Positions 27,801 to 39,837 of a DNA stretch of 64,000 bases are shown piece by piece. The notes under the pieces are model-generated. The model saw nothing but the letters and a program-made list of their open reading frames with translations, was not told where the DNA came from and made no database searches. The stretch is from Setaria digitata. Its lineage: Eukaryota > Nematoda > Chromadorea > Rhabditida > Setariidae. The stretch is from the NCBI GenBank assembly GCA_003640385.1, contig RCAB01000279.1, forward strand, positions 20,094 through 84,093, in the 5' to 3' direction. A program made the position numbers and the translations under genes. Numbering within the stretch: the stretch's first letter is position 1; the number at the start of each line of letters is the position of its first letter.

Positions 27801-30800
27801 AAAAAAAAAATAACCGTTTGCAAGAGAAAATTTTCAGTTTTGCTTAAAAGTACTATATCTTTCATACCTGATTGAAAGAGGACGAAGCAATATCATTTTG
27901 AAAAAATCTGCTCTTCTCTTCGTTTTTTCATATCTTTTCTCGTTTTTTTTCGTCTTTTTTCTTTTCTATTTAACTTTCATCAATTTATTATCTTACCTTC
28001 TTAGCTGTCATCAATTTTAAATGTAAAAAAAAAATTGAACTGGAAAGAGAATATTGTCTTTAAGCCCTATTTCTAACGTGATAAGTGGAAGAAAAAAAGA
28101 AGAAAAAGAAAAAACGAGCTAATTTGTTTGCTATGCCATCTATAGTTTTCAATTTCACCTGAAATCTTAGTTTAATTAATTATAATTGGGATTGGTCTCC
28201 ATAAAATCAATCTTTCAGTAAGTTTTTTTTTCTCATTATTGCTATTTTTCATCTGATATAATTCTATTTGCTTACTGAATGCCTCAAATATTTCTTCCAT
28301 TAAAAAAGATAACAGAAAAAAAGGTTAATTACCACAACAGTAATTAGTTTCATTAATTAACTCTATCAGTCACTAACTTTCATTACTTATATATGAATCT
28401 TCTACTCATTAATTTTGTTTAGGTAACAATAAAAAACCATCACGGAAAACAGCAAAGGTGAAACCGGAAGAAGTATCAACGCCTACTCATTTTGAGTATC
28501 TCTTTTTCTTCTTTGTTCTAAATTTTAAACATTTCTTAAAAGAAATTTTAGCTATCAAAATTTGTGCTACAAAATGAACAGCTGTGAAATTTGTGACTTT
28601 TTGAATTAATTTCATTTTCATGAAATCGAAAAGCACAAAAATTTTATTTTCATTTTTCAATTTTTTTAAGGCATTTGGTACACATTGAAGATTTACAATC
28701 GAATGCAAATAATTTCGTTGTAACAGAGTTATCTGATGATCCGATCATCAGAAATATACTTAGTATGATCGAGAGAAATATCACTGAAGGCAACTGTAGT
28801 CGTACTGATGCTACAGATGCTACTGTTCCATTACAGTCATATCATTATCAGACGTCGATAAAAAATGAAGAAAGTAAATCAAGAAGTGATTCAAATTATA
28901 ATGATCCTATCGCGACATATGACAATTTGAACGATTTAATTAGTCCAGGTTGTATGTTGAAAGAAAAGGATGGAATGCCGAGACGAAATAATTTAAAATT
29001 GAATTTAAAATTTAATCGAAAAATTTTATCAAATAGTGAGAAACAACAATCGACACCACACGCAGTGATGTCAGATTTCGATGAAAAATGTAAACAACGT
29101 AGCGTAGAAAGCCTGATGCTACCAAGACGAAAGAATCTTGCAGCAGTTTCACCTTCTGTTGCATCAGGATTGATTCCAGTTCAGTGTGTTGATCTGAAGA
29201 AACAAGAAGTTGCTTATGAAGCTCTCGTTTCTCAGAATACTAAAAAACTGATGGTACCTGAGAAGCAGAATGCTATGAGTACGACTGTTTCAGTAACAAC
29301 AAATAGTGATGCTTCTGAAACGAAACTCATCGATTTCAAAGATCAGATGGAAATTCAGCAGGCACTAAAACAGCTTGATGATGCACTTGATGAGCAGATT
29401 CCTATTGAAACTTTTTTAAGTGTAAATTCAAAAAATGTTTCGACAACAACTAACAGCTCATGCATGGATACTTTGGACAGGAAAACTGAATCCGCGGAAT
29501 CAGAAGAGAATAAAAAGTCAGTGAAGGAGTTAGCGGAAATGCTTGATTCAAAGCCATTGCAATTTGGAATGAAAAATATGTCAAGAAAATTTCACACAAT
29601 AAATCGTAATTCGGAATTCACTTCGGACAATGAAAGCTGTAATGTTGAAGCGAAAATTCTATCCAGTGAAACTGATTGTAATTCAGAAATTCATCCAGAA
29701 ACATCATTTCAGCACACAAAACCTTCCCTCATTGGTGTTAACATTTTTGGTCCTAGCGCCGGAAAATCAGTAGCTGAAATAATTGCGGAAAAACGAAATC
29801 ATACAAAAAATTGTGTACCTAATCGGCCGCCACCAATGTCACCAAAACCGTTACTGAAGAAAACATTTCCGGTTCCAAAATTTGACACCATAAATGAGGA
29901 AGAACATAACTGGATTCCGTCATCAAGTCGAGTAGTTTCACCATCCGAAAAGCTACGATTTGATAATCGGAAAGAAAAATCAGTAATTACAACGGATGAA
30001 AAAATGCAAAATTTAAAATTAGAAAAGCCAAAAATCCAAAAGAGACAGCAGAAAGTGTCAGATTCGGAAGTGTTAACAACAATTACCAAAGCTTTTAATA
30101 CGGAGTCTGATTCAAATTCTGTGATATTGCTAACGAATGATGCTACAATTCGAAAAGATTCAAATATGTCCTTCTATCCGAAAATTATAACGGAACGATC
30201 ATATGGAACATCGAATCCAATGGAACATATTTATGAAAATTTGAATCATCCTGATGATCCAGTAAGAAAGACAAATAAACTTGTGGAAAATTGGAAAGAA
30301 AAGAAGGAAGCTTCATACTTGGCATGTGTTTTACATCCAAAATATAATAATAATTAGTGAAGTAAATAATAAAATCTTCTGTGAAATTTTGTTATTCGAA
30401 AATTTTTCTCGTGAAAAATCAATCGTTTAAACTTAACTGTTAATATGAAATATGATAAGCAATTTTTTTTTTTTTGATGATTTTTTCTTTATATTTTTTT
30501 ATTTTCTTGTTAATAATAAGATTATTTTATTTTTTTAAAATAATCTTATAATAATACAGATGATAAAAAGATTCTTTAATGAAAATATTTCTTAGAATTC
30601 TTCCTTCAACTTCAATGCACGACAACAAGAGCAACAACAACAACAACAACAACAAATACAACAGGGAAAACAATTTCAACAACAACAACAACAACAGGAG
30701 CAACCAAGTGATATGGAAGAAATTTTTGCTGATAATACATCAATCACTGTTTCTTTTTCAACGTTTGATGATAATGAACATATTCGTAGCGTAAGATGGC

Positions 30801-32679
30801 GATGTAAAGAAACAACTTGTGATGTATCAGTGGAAAATGAATGTAATACACCGATACCAGCACCACGAACACGTTTTCAACGTATCACGCATGATTGCAT
30901 TCCAGTTGAGCAACTGGCGCAACGTAGTACATCGGCATACTATGAAACAACAGATAACAAAGAATTGAATGATAATATAGCGAAATTAGCAGGTGAAAAT
31001 GTTTGTCGAGAATTTTCAGCAAATACAAATCGACCAGTGTCAATGTTCATTCCGGAAATAGCCGGAATAACTGAAAGAGAAAATCGTTCACCGAAACCGG
31101 CACCACGACAAATTGATTGCATGAAACAGACAGCAGCAAGGACTGCTCTACCTGAGGTTACATGTATTCTGTAATTTCATAAATTAAGATTTTGTAAATT
31201 TAAATTTATTGCGCAAATATTACTTTTTGTGCAGCTATTCTTTTTTCTCTTGCACAAACATTACAAATTCAGTTTTAATTTAATATTTAGTTATAATGTT
31301 ATGAAATTTTCACCATACTACATTATTATCATTAAATTTTTCTTCTCAGGCTGAAAATTTGTCAATTATTTCGCTTTTAGAAACAGCTCAACAAATTTTT
31401 CTGCATTAAAACTATTTGAAATGAAAAAAGCAAAGGAAAATTCCATTTAAAATAACAAAAAGCCAAAATTGATAGGAAATGCAAAGAGTAGAAAATAAAT
31501 AACACTCTAATCTTACTCAAATTTTATATAAGTTTCAAAAATTTTTAGTTTGAAAATGATGGAAATTTTGAAAAAGCACCAAAACGACCCGTTCCAATGC
31601 CGCGAAAAAGTAAACTTAAAGTTAGTGATATTACAATAAAATATTTTCATCACACACATTTGATTGTTGTGTATTCGGAAAAGTCTAAATAACAAATTTT
31701 ATAAATTGCAAGAATGCAAACGATATTTGCATACTGAAAAATCGATTATTAATTATTTTCCAAATTTTTGGATTTATATTTTAAAATTTAGTGGTTTGCT
31801 ATAGAACGCTGAAATATACCATCACATACGTTTTGGAAGAGAATTCTAATAAGAAAACTTTTGAATAAAAATCGGAAGAAGAAATAGAAACAATGAAAAA
31901 AAGATAGCTTAAGGCAATTGAAACAATTCAGATTTCATTTTATTGCTTCTTTCAATTAATGAATTTTATAAATTCATTAAATTCTTTCGATTTTTACCAT
32001 TTCGAGGCCATAATATAATACATTCAGGCGGCATTAAACGATGATTTATTAACGAAAACTTCTACTGCAACAAAGATACAGCATGGTACCACCATTAGTA
32101 GTTCGGAACCAGTGGTAATTCGGTGTTACTCTTACTTATTATAAAGGCCATAAGTTAACGACTTTCAGAAGGACTTTTTTATTGATGCTAACTGATAATT
32201 GATAAAGAAATAATTTCGAATTTTTCTAATTTTTCCTATAGTGATAAACATTTGATGAGAAATTAGCTTAGGCTTAGAAAAACGGTGAGAAATTTTGAGT
32301 GTGAAAAAAAGTTATAGAGAGTCAATATAAAAACTAAGCAATCTAAAATGATTATTTCATTTCGAAAAAATTTGATTTTTTTCTTTGAAATGAAAGAATT
32401 GAAATGGAACTAGGGATTAATTTTGATGAAATTTTATCAGAATTTCCATCCTGTGATTAAAAAATTCTCAAATCACCACACTTTCTTTTTCTTCCTTTTT
32501 TTACGCACGCTTTTTTCTCATCAAAATAATTAGTTTAAATTTGAAACGTTAAAAATAAAAACTTACTAATTTCAATTTTTAAATCTTTTTTGTTTCTACA
32601 GATAACAATCGCAAAAACAGTGAATAAAGCGAATGAAGAAGAATCTGTGAATGGAAACGAATGGACATTGCGCTTATAG
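24833..32679 (+). CDS. CRIB-motif protein, probable Cdc42/Rac effector scaffold
   Basis: Eight exons: 24833-24895, 27682-27766, 28423-28495, 28671-30261, 30596-31156, 31549-31620, 32028-32114, 32602-32679; 2610 nt, 869 aa. Residues 67-79 read VSTPTHFEHLVHI, which fits the CRIB consensus (I-S-x-P-x-x-F-x-H-x-x-H-V/I) that binds GTP-loaded Cdc42 or Rac; the motif is rebuilt across the intron at 28495/28671. I see no kinase, WH1 or SH3 domain. The rest is low complexity: Ser/Thr/Glu-rich, a Gln-rich run at about 613-640, two YxN sites (Y157 YDNL, Y595 YENL; Grb2-SH2 consensus if phosphorylated) and three PxPxPR motifs (PIPAPR 690, PKPAPR 770, PVPMPR 805), the type bound by CD2AP/CIN85 or PIX SH3 domains. 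Intron 2 has a GC donor. Exon 4 can instead read through to TAG at 30357, giving a shorter product. An acceptor TTACAG lies 4 nt before the ATG, so trans-splicing is likely. No family member was recognised by name. Confidence 0.83.
30262..30357 (+). CDS. Alternative 3' extension of CRIB gene exon 4 (short isoform end)
   Basis: If the gtaaga donor at 30262 is not used, exon 4 continues in frame for 31 codons (PVRKTNKLVENWKEKKEA... ending in KYNNN) to TAG at 30355-30357. AATAAA follows at 30368-30373. The short isoform would lack the Gln run and all three PxPxPR motifs but keep the CRIB motif. Splicing to 30596 from the gtaaga site and all downstream junctions are phase 0. A weaker donor at 30328 would also keep frame. 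Confidence 0.5.
   Translation, partial: VRKTNKLVENWKEKKEASYLACVLHPKYNNN
30368..30373 (+). promoter_or_regulatory. Candidate intronic poly(A) signal of the CRIB gene
   Basis: AATAAA 11 nt after the read-through stop codon at 30357, inside the intron that the long isoform removes. Confidence 0.5.
30516..30549 (+). repeat. Perfect 14-bp inverted repeat in CRIB gene intron 4
   Basis: ATAAGATTATTTTA, six T, TAAAATAATCTTAT. It lies between the candidate intronic poly(A) signal and the acceptor of exon 5 (30596), so it could affect the choice between the two 3' ends. Confidence 0.7.
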
Positions 32680-34748
32680 TACCAATTAAAAATTTTCCAT
32701 TTAATTAATTTCAAATTTCGCACTTTGAAATTATTGCAAAATTTATCTTCGATAATTTTGTAACAATGTGGTTTAAAATAGCATTTTGCTAGTGATAACA
32801 ATTAGAATTAATAATTGATTAATCTTATCTGTTCATTTCTTCCCCTTTTTCTTCTTTTTTTGCTTCCCTTGAAATCTTCTAACGCAAATTGAATTTGGCT
32901 TAATTTAGCCATGTCTTTCCTTATCTTGCTTACTTTTTTTGCTCCAACTTAATCCTTTCTTAGTAATTCAAAATGCAATGGACTTACTGTATTTGTAATT
33001 ATTTCTAAACTCACTATAAAAGTTCCAATGATAGATTTAACAATTGCAAAAAAGTGCTAGTTATATTTGTACCGAATCTTAAGTAGTTAACTGATAAGAT
33101 GAGACGATTGCTAAATTCTTTTTCCTTATAATAGCAATTTAAATTCCGATAAAATAATTGCAAATGCAATTGTTGTTAAATTTATTAATCAAAGTTGTAA
33201 ACATTCCGAGACGATGAATATTTGATATAACTTAATAATTATAATAATACTTGATATGATTATGAGCTGAAAATTTCAACTGATAGGATGTGATAATAAA
33301 CTAATTTTAAAATTTTGCCTCTACTAATTCGATATTTTAATTAATCGATTTTACTCTTTTTTTTTTGTTTAAAATTTTGCCTCTATTTGTTTTTTTTAGG
33401 CTCATTCATTTCTCTTTTCTTTTCCACTTCCTTCTCCAGTTAATAAATAATTCACTTTTTCCCTGCTTAATTGGGCTGAATATAGTTTTCATTTGTTTGC
33501 ATTAATTAATTTTAATTATTAATACTATAGCTTTAATTTAAATATGCGTTATCGAATGCTTTCACTAACACTTTAATTGTTGTTAATTGGCCGTCTTCCT
33601 TTTTAGTTAGATTTATTACAATATGCATTGTACGCAGTTATGGAGAAAAAAGTGAAAGTATAAATAATTGAAATTAAAAACAAAAATTTCTTCATTTATT
33701 TACTAATTATGCCAGTGCTATAACAAACTTGTCTAATTTTTTCTCATAAATAAAATGGTATCATACCGTTGTCTATATGCCATCCTAAAAATTTAACATT
33801 ATTTTGAGAATTTAATGGCAATGTTGACGAATATACATTATCAGTTTTTTTTTTTTTTCGCATTTAAGATTAAGAAGAAGATGATTTGCTGTATTTTAAA
33901 ATGTATTTGGATCAAAAATAATTGTGAAAAAGTTTATTGCGTTGAGTAAGCAAGTAATGAACGATACGGAATAAGTTTACATCGACCAAAATATCATAAT
34001 TGAATGCATCAAAATTTTAAAAGTAAAGAAAGGTTGACCTCAGTTGAATTAAAGTAGAAGGCTGAAGACATATTTTTAAACTACTTGAAATGAAATGAGC
34101 CAAGAAACCTACGTATCAATTCGTGTTCACAAATGCTGTTAGGATTGAAGATGATACAAACTCCCAAGGAGATCAGTAAACTGAGAATACAAAATAAATG
34201 GTATTAATTATGATTATTTAACTTATTGCTTACACTTAAAAATCAATTTCCTTTTCTAATATTTCTTAGTGATCAATTTGATGCAATGCTTAAAACTGAT
34301 TGCATTACTCATTAGCATTAATAAATCATATTTTAAAAAATTCACTTCTATTAATATTCGATAAAGAATGAATTGAAGGAGAAAAAGTGAATTTTCATTT
34401 GAATTTAAATTTCATTACTCATGAGTGAATGAGTAATTGATTATCATTATTCAGTTTTTTTTTTTTTTTGATATTGTAGCAATCAAAACAGGAATTACTG
34501 ATAAAAAATATAACTATTTCGGCTTGAGCTACGAAAACTGGTATTATTGTCCATTTGAAATTTGAAAATTTTGGTGAAATTTTTGAGGATTCAAATTTTC
34601 TAAAATTACACTATGCTTCTGCTTGGTTCAAAATGTAAAAATGGAAAAGGTCTTTTTTGTTTTTCAAATTAAAAGCCCAAAAAGCATCATTATCTTTCTA
34701 TTTAATATTTTGAAAATTCTAATAAAATACTCTCTTCTGTCCTGAAAA
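32680..34748. other. Convergent intergenic region, nothing recognised
   Basis: About 2 kb of AT-rich sequence between the stop codons of the CRIB gene and the acidic-protein gene. I see poly(A)/poly(T) runs but no exon, RNA gene or structured repeat. Confidence 0.5.
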
Positions 34749-36937
34749 CTAATTGATGCTATATGTTACTTTTGTCTTCATAATTCTTTTTTCATTGACT
34801 TTAGCTGTCTTTTTCATTTCTGCAGCTGATTCTGATTCTGATGTCGTTGACATTTCTGCATCTGCTAATGCTGCTGAAATGAATATTTTTCATTTATTAA
34901 AGTTTAATTCAACTTTTCAAATTTAAATTTCAAAATGCTCATGGCATAAGGAAATGATTAAACCATCTGAAATTGTTGCTACAGAAGGATCATCCGAAAT
35001 TTCTCTAATATTGTCATCAGTTTCGCTTGCAGCAACTCTATCTTCCATTTCAATTTTTCTTTTCTCCTCTTGCATTTCATCTTCATTTCGATTAACTGCA
35101 AGAGAAAGCAAAAAAAGATCTAAGTTTTTTTTTCCAAAACAAGAAGATTTTATTTTAATTATTATTTGATTAATTAGAATGAAGTTTTTTTTTTTTTTTC
35201 GTTTTATGGATAATTGCAAAACTAACATTCAGACTCATCNCCAAAACAAGAAGATTTTATTTTAATTATCATTTGATTAATTAGAATGAAGTTTTTTTTT
35301 TTTTTCGTTTTATGGATAATTGCAAAACTAACATTCAGACTCATCATTTTCATCATTGTTTTGTTTGACAATTAAATCACTTTGTGATTGTTCTTGTTCT
35401 AACTGCGATACTTCAGATTCTAGTTCCGACTCATTGCTTTGAGCAGATTCTATTTTATCAGTTGATGCTATGTCAATATCTTCTTCATTTATCAATGATA
35501 ACGTTGAATCTAATTCGGTAGCTAAAAATGATTACATTGTAGAAAACAAATCTACTAATTAACTTGTTCTAATCGTTATTTGTTCTTTCTTTATTTATCT
35601 CCTAATTACATATCTCTTAATTATTATAATGTAATTAATAAATATCAGTTGCTACATCACATATCTAACTGCGATACTTCAGATTCTAGTTCCGACTCAT
35701 TGCTTTGAGCAGATTCTATTTTATCAGTTGATGCTATGGCAATATCTTCTTCATTTATCAATGATTTTAACACAAACATGATATCAACCGGCATTCTTAA
35801 GTAAATATCAATCAAAGTAAAAGAAATTCAACCACTCTTTAAACTAAATATTTTAATTTAAGACTAAAAATTAACAATAGTTTTTGTGAAAAACCAAACA
35901 AATTCAGGGAAATTTAACCTATTTCAGTATTATCCTGTACTGCAGCAAATGCATCGTTACTTCTAATCGACGGTTTGTCCGATGCAATAATAGCATCGTT
36001 AATTTTTATGGATTCGAATCCGTCTTTTGAATCTTGTAATTTGTATTTTACTAATAATGAATAACGATGAAAATTAATGTTTGAAAATGATGCAAAGAAA
36101 AAAAAATAAACATTTAAAGTGAGGGATTTCAATTTTCAATCTTAAATTATTACAGTAGCAAAAAATTAATTTAGCTTATAGTGAAAATACTAGAAAATGA
36201 TTAACTTTTTCACTCATTTAGTTATTTATTTTGATGAAAAAATATTTTTATCTGTACTATTTGTTACTCTCATTGTAAGGGGAAATGATAAGGTATTGTT
36301 ATTACTTTGACTATTTTCGTCTCTTTCATCCAATATTGTGCGTACAGTTAACATTTCTGATTCTTCTGATGATAACAGATTTGTTGAAAATGTCGTGCTT
36401 TCTAATGTTAATTCATCATCTGCAAAAGTTCTCGTTAGAAATTACTTTGAAATTACTTCAATTTTTCCATTTTAATATTCAATAATTCTTTATGTAATTA
36501 TTTGAAATGCAAGGGTAAAATGTTAAGCAAAAAATAACCAGAAAATTGTCCCGAAAGACCAATTGATTGTGTTACTGCTTCCATTGTTGATAATAAATTT
36601 GTTTCCTAAATGCAAGAAAAAAAACAAAAATTGCGTGTTGAAGACGTAAGTTACGCTTGTCAGTGCAAGAAAGGAAACATTATCGTAAATTACGTGAATG
36701 CATAAAAAACAAAATTACCACGGAAAATTTTGTCGAAAATAAAGAAAATAAAATTACCATTAAATTAAAATTTGCAGTACTTTCGGTTGATTCTTTTTTC
36801 ATTCCAATCATTCTTGATGATTTTGGTACAATTGAAACTGCAGGATTTTGTGTACTTTCATTGTTGTTGTCATATAATTTATGCTGAACAATGAAACTTT
36901 TCATGGTACCATTGTGTGATATATTATCATTCGATGC
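34749..36937 (-). CDS. Acidic Ser/Glu-rich hypothetical protein (5' end uncertain)
   Basis: Seven exons linked by consistent splice phase: 36937-36758, 36605-36539, 36419-36306, 36050-35919, 35521-35333, 35095-34964, 34873-34749; 939 nt, 312 codons plus stop. The first in-frame Met is at 36904 (MKSFIVQHKLYDNNN), giving 301 aa, but the first listed exon opens with no Met after a weak TTTAAG acceptor, so more exons are likely upstream. The protein is hydrophilic and rich in Ser, Glu, Asp, Asn and Thr (ELESEVSQLEQEQSQSD, QNNDENDESEF, DEMQEEKRKIEMEDRV), probably disordered, with a short basic tail (KKTAKVNEKRIMKTK). No domain, membrane segment or signal peptide is visible in this part. I do not recognise the family. 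The donor of the third exon (36305) is chosen by phase and is the weakest junction. A nearby sequence duplication and an assembly join touch this gene. Confidence 0.65.
35134..35345. repeat. About 105-bp duplication across a single N (assembly join)
   Basis: 35134-35239 and 35241-35345 are near-identical (one substitution, small T-run differences) around N at 35240. The copies carry intron sequence plus the last bases of the exon 35521-35333. This is probably an unresolved contig overlap; the proximal copy was used for the splice site. Confidence 0.8.
35664..35765 (-). repeat. Partial duplicate of the exon at 35521-35333
   Basis: 102 bp match 35398-35499 at an offset of 266 bp with one visible difference (GAC to GCC, Asp to Ala). 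The copy keeps the reading frame and is part of an open frame from ATG at 35794 (MPVDIMFVLKSLINEED...) that ends in LDM-stop. It lacks a phase-compatible acceptor and donor, so it looks like an exon fragment copy not used in the main transcript. Confidence 0.7.
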
Positions 36938-37582
36938 CTTAAATAATTTATCATTTTATTAATTATTGATATGAATTTATCGTGGTGATTACATGATGCA
37001 TTAGCTTCAGACATTTTTCAATAATTAAAATTTTATTTGTTAATAACCCATACAATTATCATTGTAATCAATTGATCGTTGCAAAAAAAAATCCCCATTC
37101 TTGATATATTCGTGATTTTATCACTACCAAATGCTACTTCACTTGTTCCATTTAATTTTACTCAATTACTATCTTTATTTTAATTTTCAAATCGCAGCAA
37201 AAGTTTTTTTTCCGTATACACTATTTCGTAAATCTTATCCTTTCTGTTTCAATTTATTATTTACAGAGACATTTTTATCTTCATTACTTTATAAATTTTT
37301 TTTACAATTACCACTTTTTCTTTCTCGGTGTTTGATGAATTTAAACTTGATTAGTTAAAAATTGATAACAGTAAAAGTAATTTAATTTATCCTTGCACTA
37401 TCGATGTTTATCACTGAATGTGAACAGGAGCAAAATAGACTTATATCATTGGTAGCAACTTCATCGTTCAAATGATTCATTAATTATATCTTACTTGTAT
37501 TTATGAAATGATGATCAACGTGATATGCGCTTCTATTATCATATGAATATATCATTATGCAATAAAATAACAATTAACTTAC

Positions 37583-38011
37583 TCATATTAAATTTAACGC
37601 CTAAAATAACTTTACGATTAATACGATCAAGCAGTGGCATTAGTGAAAATTGTCGAAGCGAAGTCTCATTAGTTGTATTAATTAATCTGCCAAGTTTAAT
37701 TAATGAATTTTTACCTATTTTATCAATAATACCATAAATTAGGTGTGAGATAGCTTAGAAAAAATAATGACATGCTAATTTCAATAGCTAATTTTCATAC
37801 GAAGATAAAAAAAAATAAATTAAAAGTGGATTATTTGGAAAAAAGAAAGGAAAAATTAATTAATGAATCTTCGGCATACTTTATTACAACATATAAGCAC
37901 AGTAAGCAGTGAAAATTTTTCTTCTCGTTTTTTCAGAATTTTTAATTCTTTTTATGATAAAAGGTCACGTTTGAGTTGCGTGAATTGCAACATTCCAAAA
38001 GTGACGCACAT
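37583..38011 (-). CDS. Probable exons of a minus-strand gene (possibly the 5' part of the acidic-protein gene)
   Basis: The exon 37753-37583 is convincing as coding: 171 nt, phase 1 at both ends, between a ttttctaag acceptor and a perfect gtaagt donor, reading ISHLIYGIIDKIGKNSL, then RQFSLMPLLDRINRKVILG. A possible first exon, 38011-37969 (MCVTFGMLQFTQLK), ends phase 1 at a gtgacc donor and joins in frame. I could not find a phase-correct exon linking 37583 to 36937, so this may be the N-terminus of the acidic-protein gene or a separate small gene. Candidate linking fragments at 37360-37480 (for example SSNTEKEKV before gtaatt) are noted but not modelled. No family recognised. Confidence 0.38.
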
Positions 38012-38387
38012 ATCATCTAAACCAGGCGTACGTGACTCGTTTGTGGTTAGTAAAAGTTACCTATGAATTTTATGTATGATCTACGGGGTTAGTACTAGAT
38101 CTAGATCTCTGTCATACACAAGTTGATGCAATGATCTAGTGATTGATCTAGTCACTATATAAAAGAATCATACAATCATTTCTAATTTATAAATTGCTTC
38201 CACTTCACGGTCGAATTGATTAAAGTAATTAGATTTGAAAGCATACATGCAAAGAATAGCTAAAATGCTGAATAAACAATCATGCGTGTAAACATATATG
38301 TAGTATTTATGTATATTTAAATCATTTAAAAATTTTGAAATTCAAATATTGTTATTAATTTATAGAATAAAAGAAGGGGTCCTGCGA

Positions 38388-38460
38388 GCCTTCCTAGCTC
38401 AGTTGGTAGAGCATCAGACTTTTAATCTGAGGGTCGTGGGTTCGAGTCCCACGGAGGGCG
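38388..38460 (+). tRNA. tRNA-Lys: tRNA-Lys(TTT)
   Basis: A 73-nt intronless cloverleaf. The acceptor stem GCCTTCC pairs with GGAGGGC (one G-U), discriminator G. The D arm is GCTC-AGTTGGTA-GAGC, the anticodon arm TCAGA-CTTTTAA-TCTGA with anticodon TTT, and the T arm GTGGG-TTCGAGT-CCCAC. Internal A and B boxes (TAGCTCAGTTGG; GGTTCGAGTCC) are intact, and a TTTT pol III terminator follows at 38474-38477. CCA is not encoded, as usual in eukaryotes. Confidence 0.97.
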
Positions 38461-38473
38461 CAAAACTCCCACC

Positions 38474-38477
38474 TTTT
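38474..38477 (+). terminator. Pol III terminator of tRNA-Lys
   Basis: TTTT run 14 nt after the tRNA 3' end. Confidence 0.7.
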
Positions 38478-39806
38478 GCACCTTTGTTTATCATGGCTTC
38501 TGTTCTTGATTTAAGAATTAAGTGCGCAACTCCTAATTGCTGTACTAGCAACTATGAACAATTTGATTAATACCATCCCGACTAACAATCCTTATTATTC
38601 TAGTAATGTATTAATTACATTCAGTGGGACAATCTTTCCAGTGGTAGGACTTTTATGGAAGAATTGTCTTAATTAATTTTGGAAATTTTGTAAAAAAAAA
38701 AACTTTTTTCTTTTTAAGTGCAGTGATGGTGAAATGTTTCATGCTACTATTACTGCGATGCTGTTACGTTTTAGACAGGAAAACTTTTTGTAAAATTTGT
38801 TCTGTGAAATTATTTCAAAAAAAAAAAGAAAAGATAAAATAGTAAAGTATTTCAGCTAAAATGTATAATGCTTGATCTGGGTATTATTTATCGATCAAAA
38901 AAAGGTATATATAAAACATCTTATTATATTTATTTTCTCTTACTCAAATGTTTTTTCCTCATCTCTACCATAACTCAACTCAGTCATTTAAATTATCATC
39001 CATATATTGTTCTCGTAATTAGATTAGAATAAACAGTAAATTTTGATCATTTTTCACGGATGATAGCTGAGATACAAAATGTGATAATTTTGTTTGGTGA
39101 TAATAGTCGGTAGTTTGCTTGGTAATAATTGATAACGCGTGTGATAAATGATACTAACAAACATGAAGTATGTATGTACATGTTGGTGAGGTTTATTCGA
39201 TAAAGCAAAGCACCCATAAAAGCGAAGCGCATTCCAACTGATTAGCACATTTAACCACTGTCACATGCATGAATAAATGATTTTTAAATTCTTGAACTTA
39301 GCATAATTTCGAGTTGAAATGTGTCATTCATTTAGTATGAAAAAAAGAAGAGCCAATTAAAGAAATGTCGAAAAATGTTGAAATGTTATTATTATAATTT
39401 TCTGTTCGCAAGGAGAGAAAAAATAAAGGAGGGAAGAGCTTGCATATATAATATAACATTGGTAAATTTCAATAACATATAAAATAGTTGAACTTTTTGA
39501 CTCAAATAACACAAAATTGTAACCGTAATCAGATGTTTAAAATAATTAATGATAATATTTAATTCAAATATTATATAAAGGACAAGATAGACACATCAGT
39601 AATGTTGAGTATTTTGAAATAATTAAGCAAAACTTTTCTTTGGAAAGAACATTGTCCAGTAAGCTACTGAAAAGATAGCGTAGCAGTTGATTAATGATGC
39701 TTCTAAACAAATATTTTTTTCATTATCAGTAGCCTAATATTATTGTTTTATCATCATTTATTATGGTTGTTATTTTATTATTGTTTAATATTTATTATTG
39801 TTATCG

Positions 39807-39837
<31 letters not shown>

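Noticed and set aside
29799..30089. Minus-strand 96-codon open frame
   Set aside because: Shadow of the long CRIB gene exon on the plus strand.
37863..38066. Plus-strand 67-codon open frame starting MNLRHTLLQHIS
   Set aside because: Has a Met and moderate complexity, but no family match, and the minus strand of the same stretch fits exons with good donors in phase. Left unannotated for lack of evidence.
38349..38570. Plus-strand open frame of 73 codons containing LAQLVEHQTFNLRVVGSSPT
   Set aside because: It is the translation of the tRNA-Lys gene, a well-known false protein motif.
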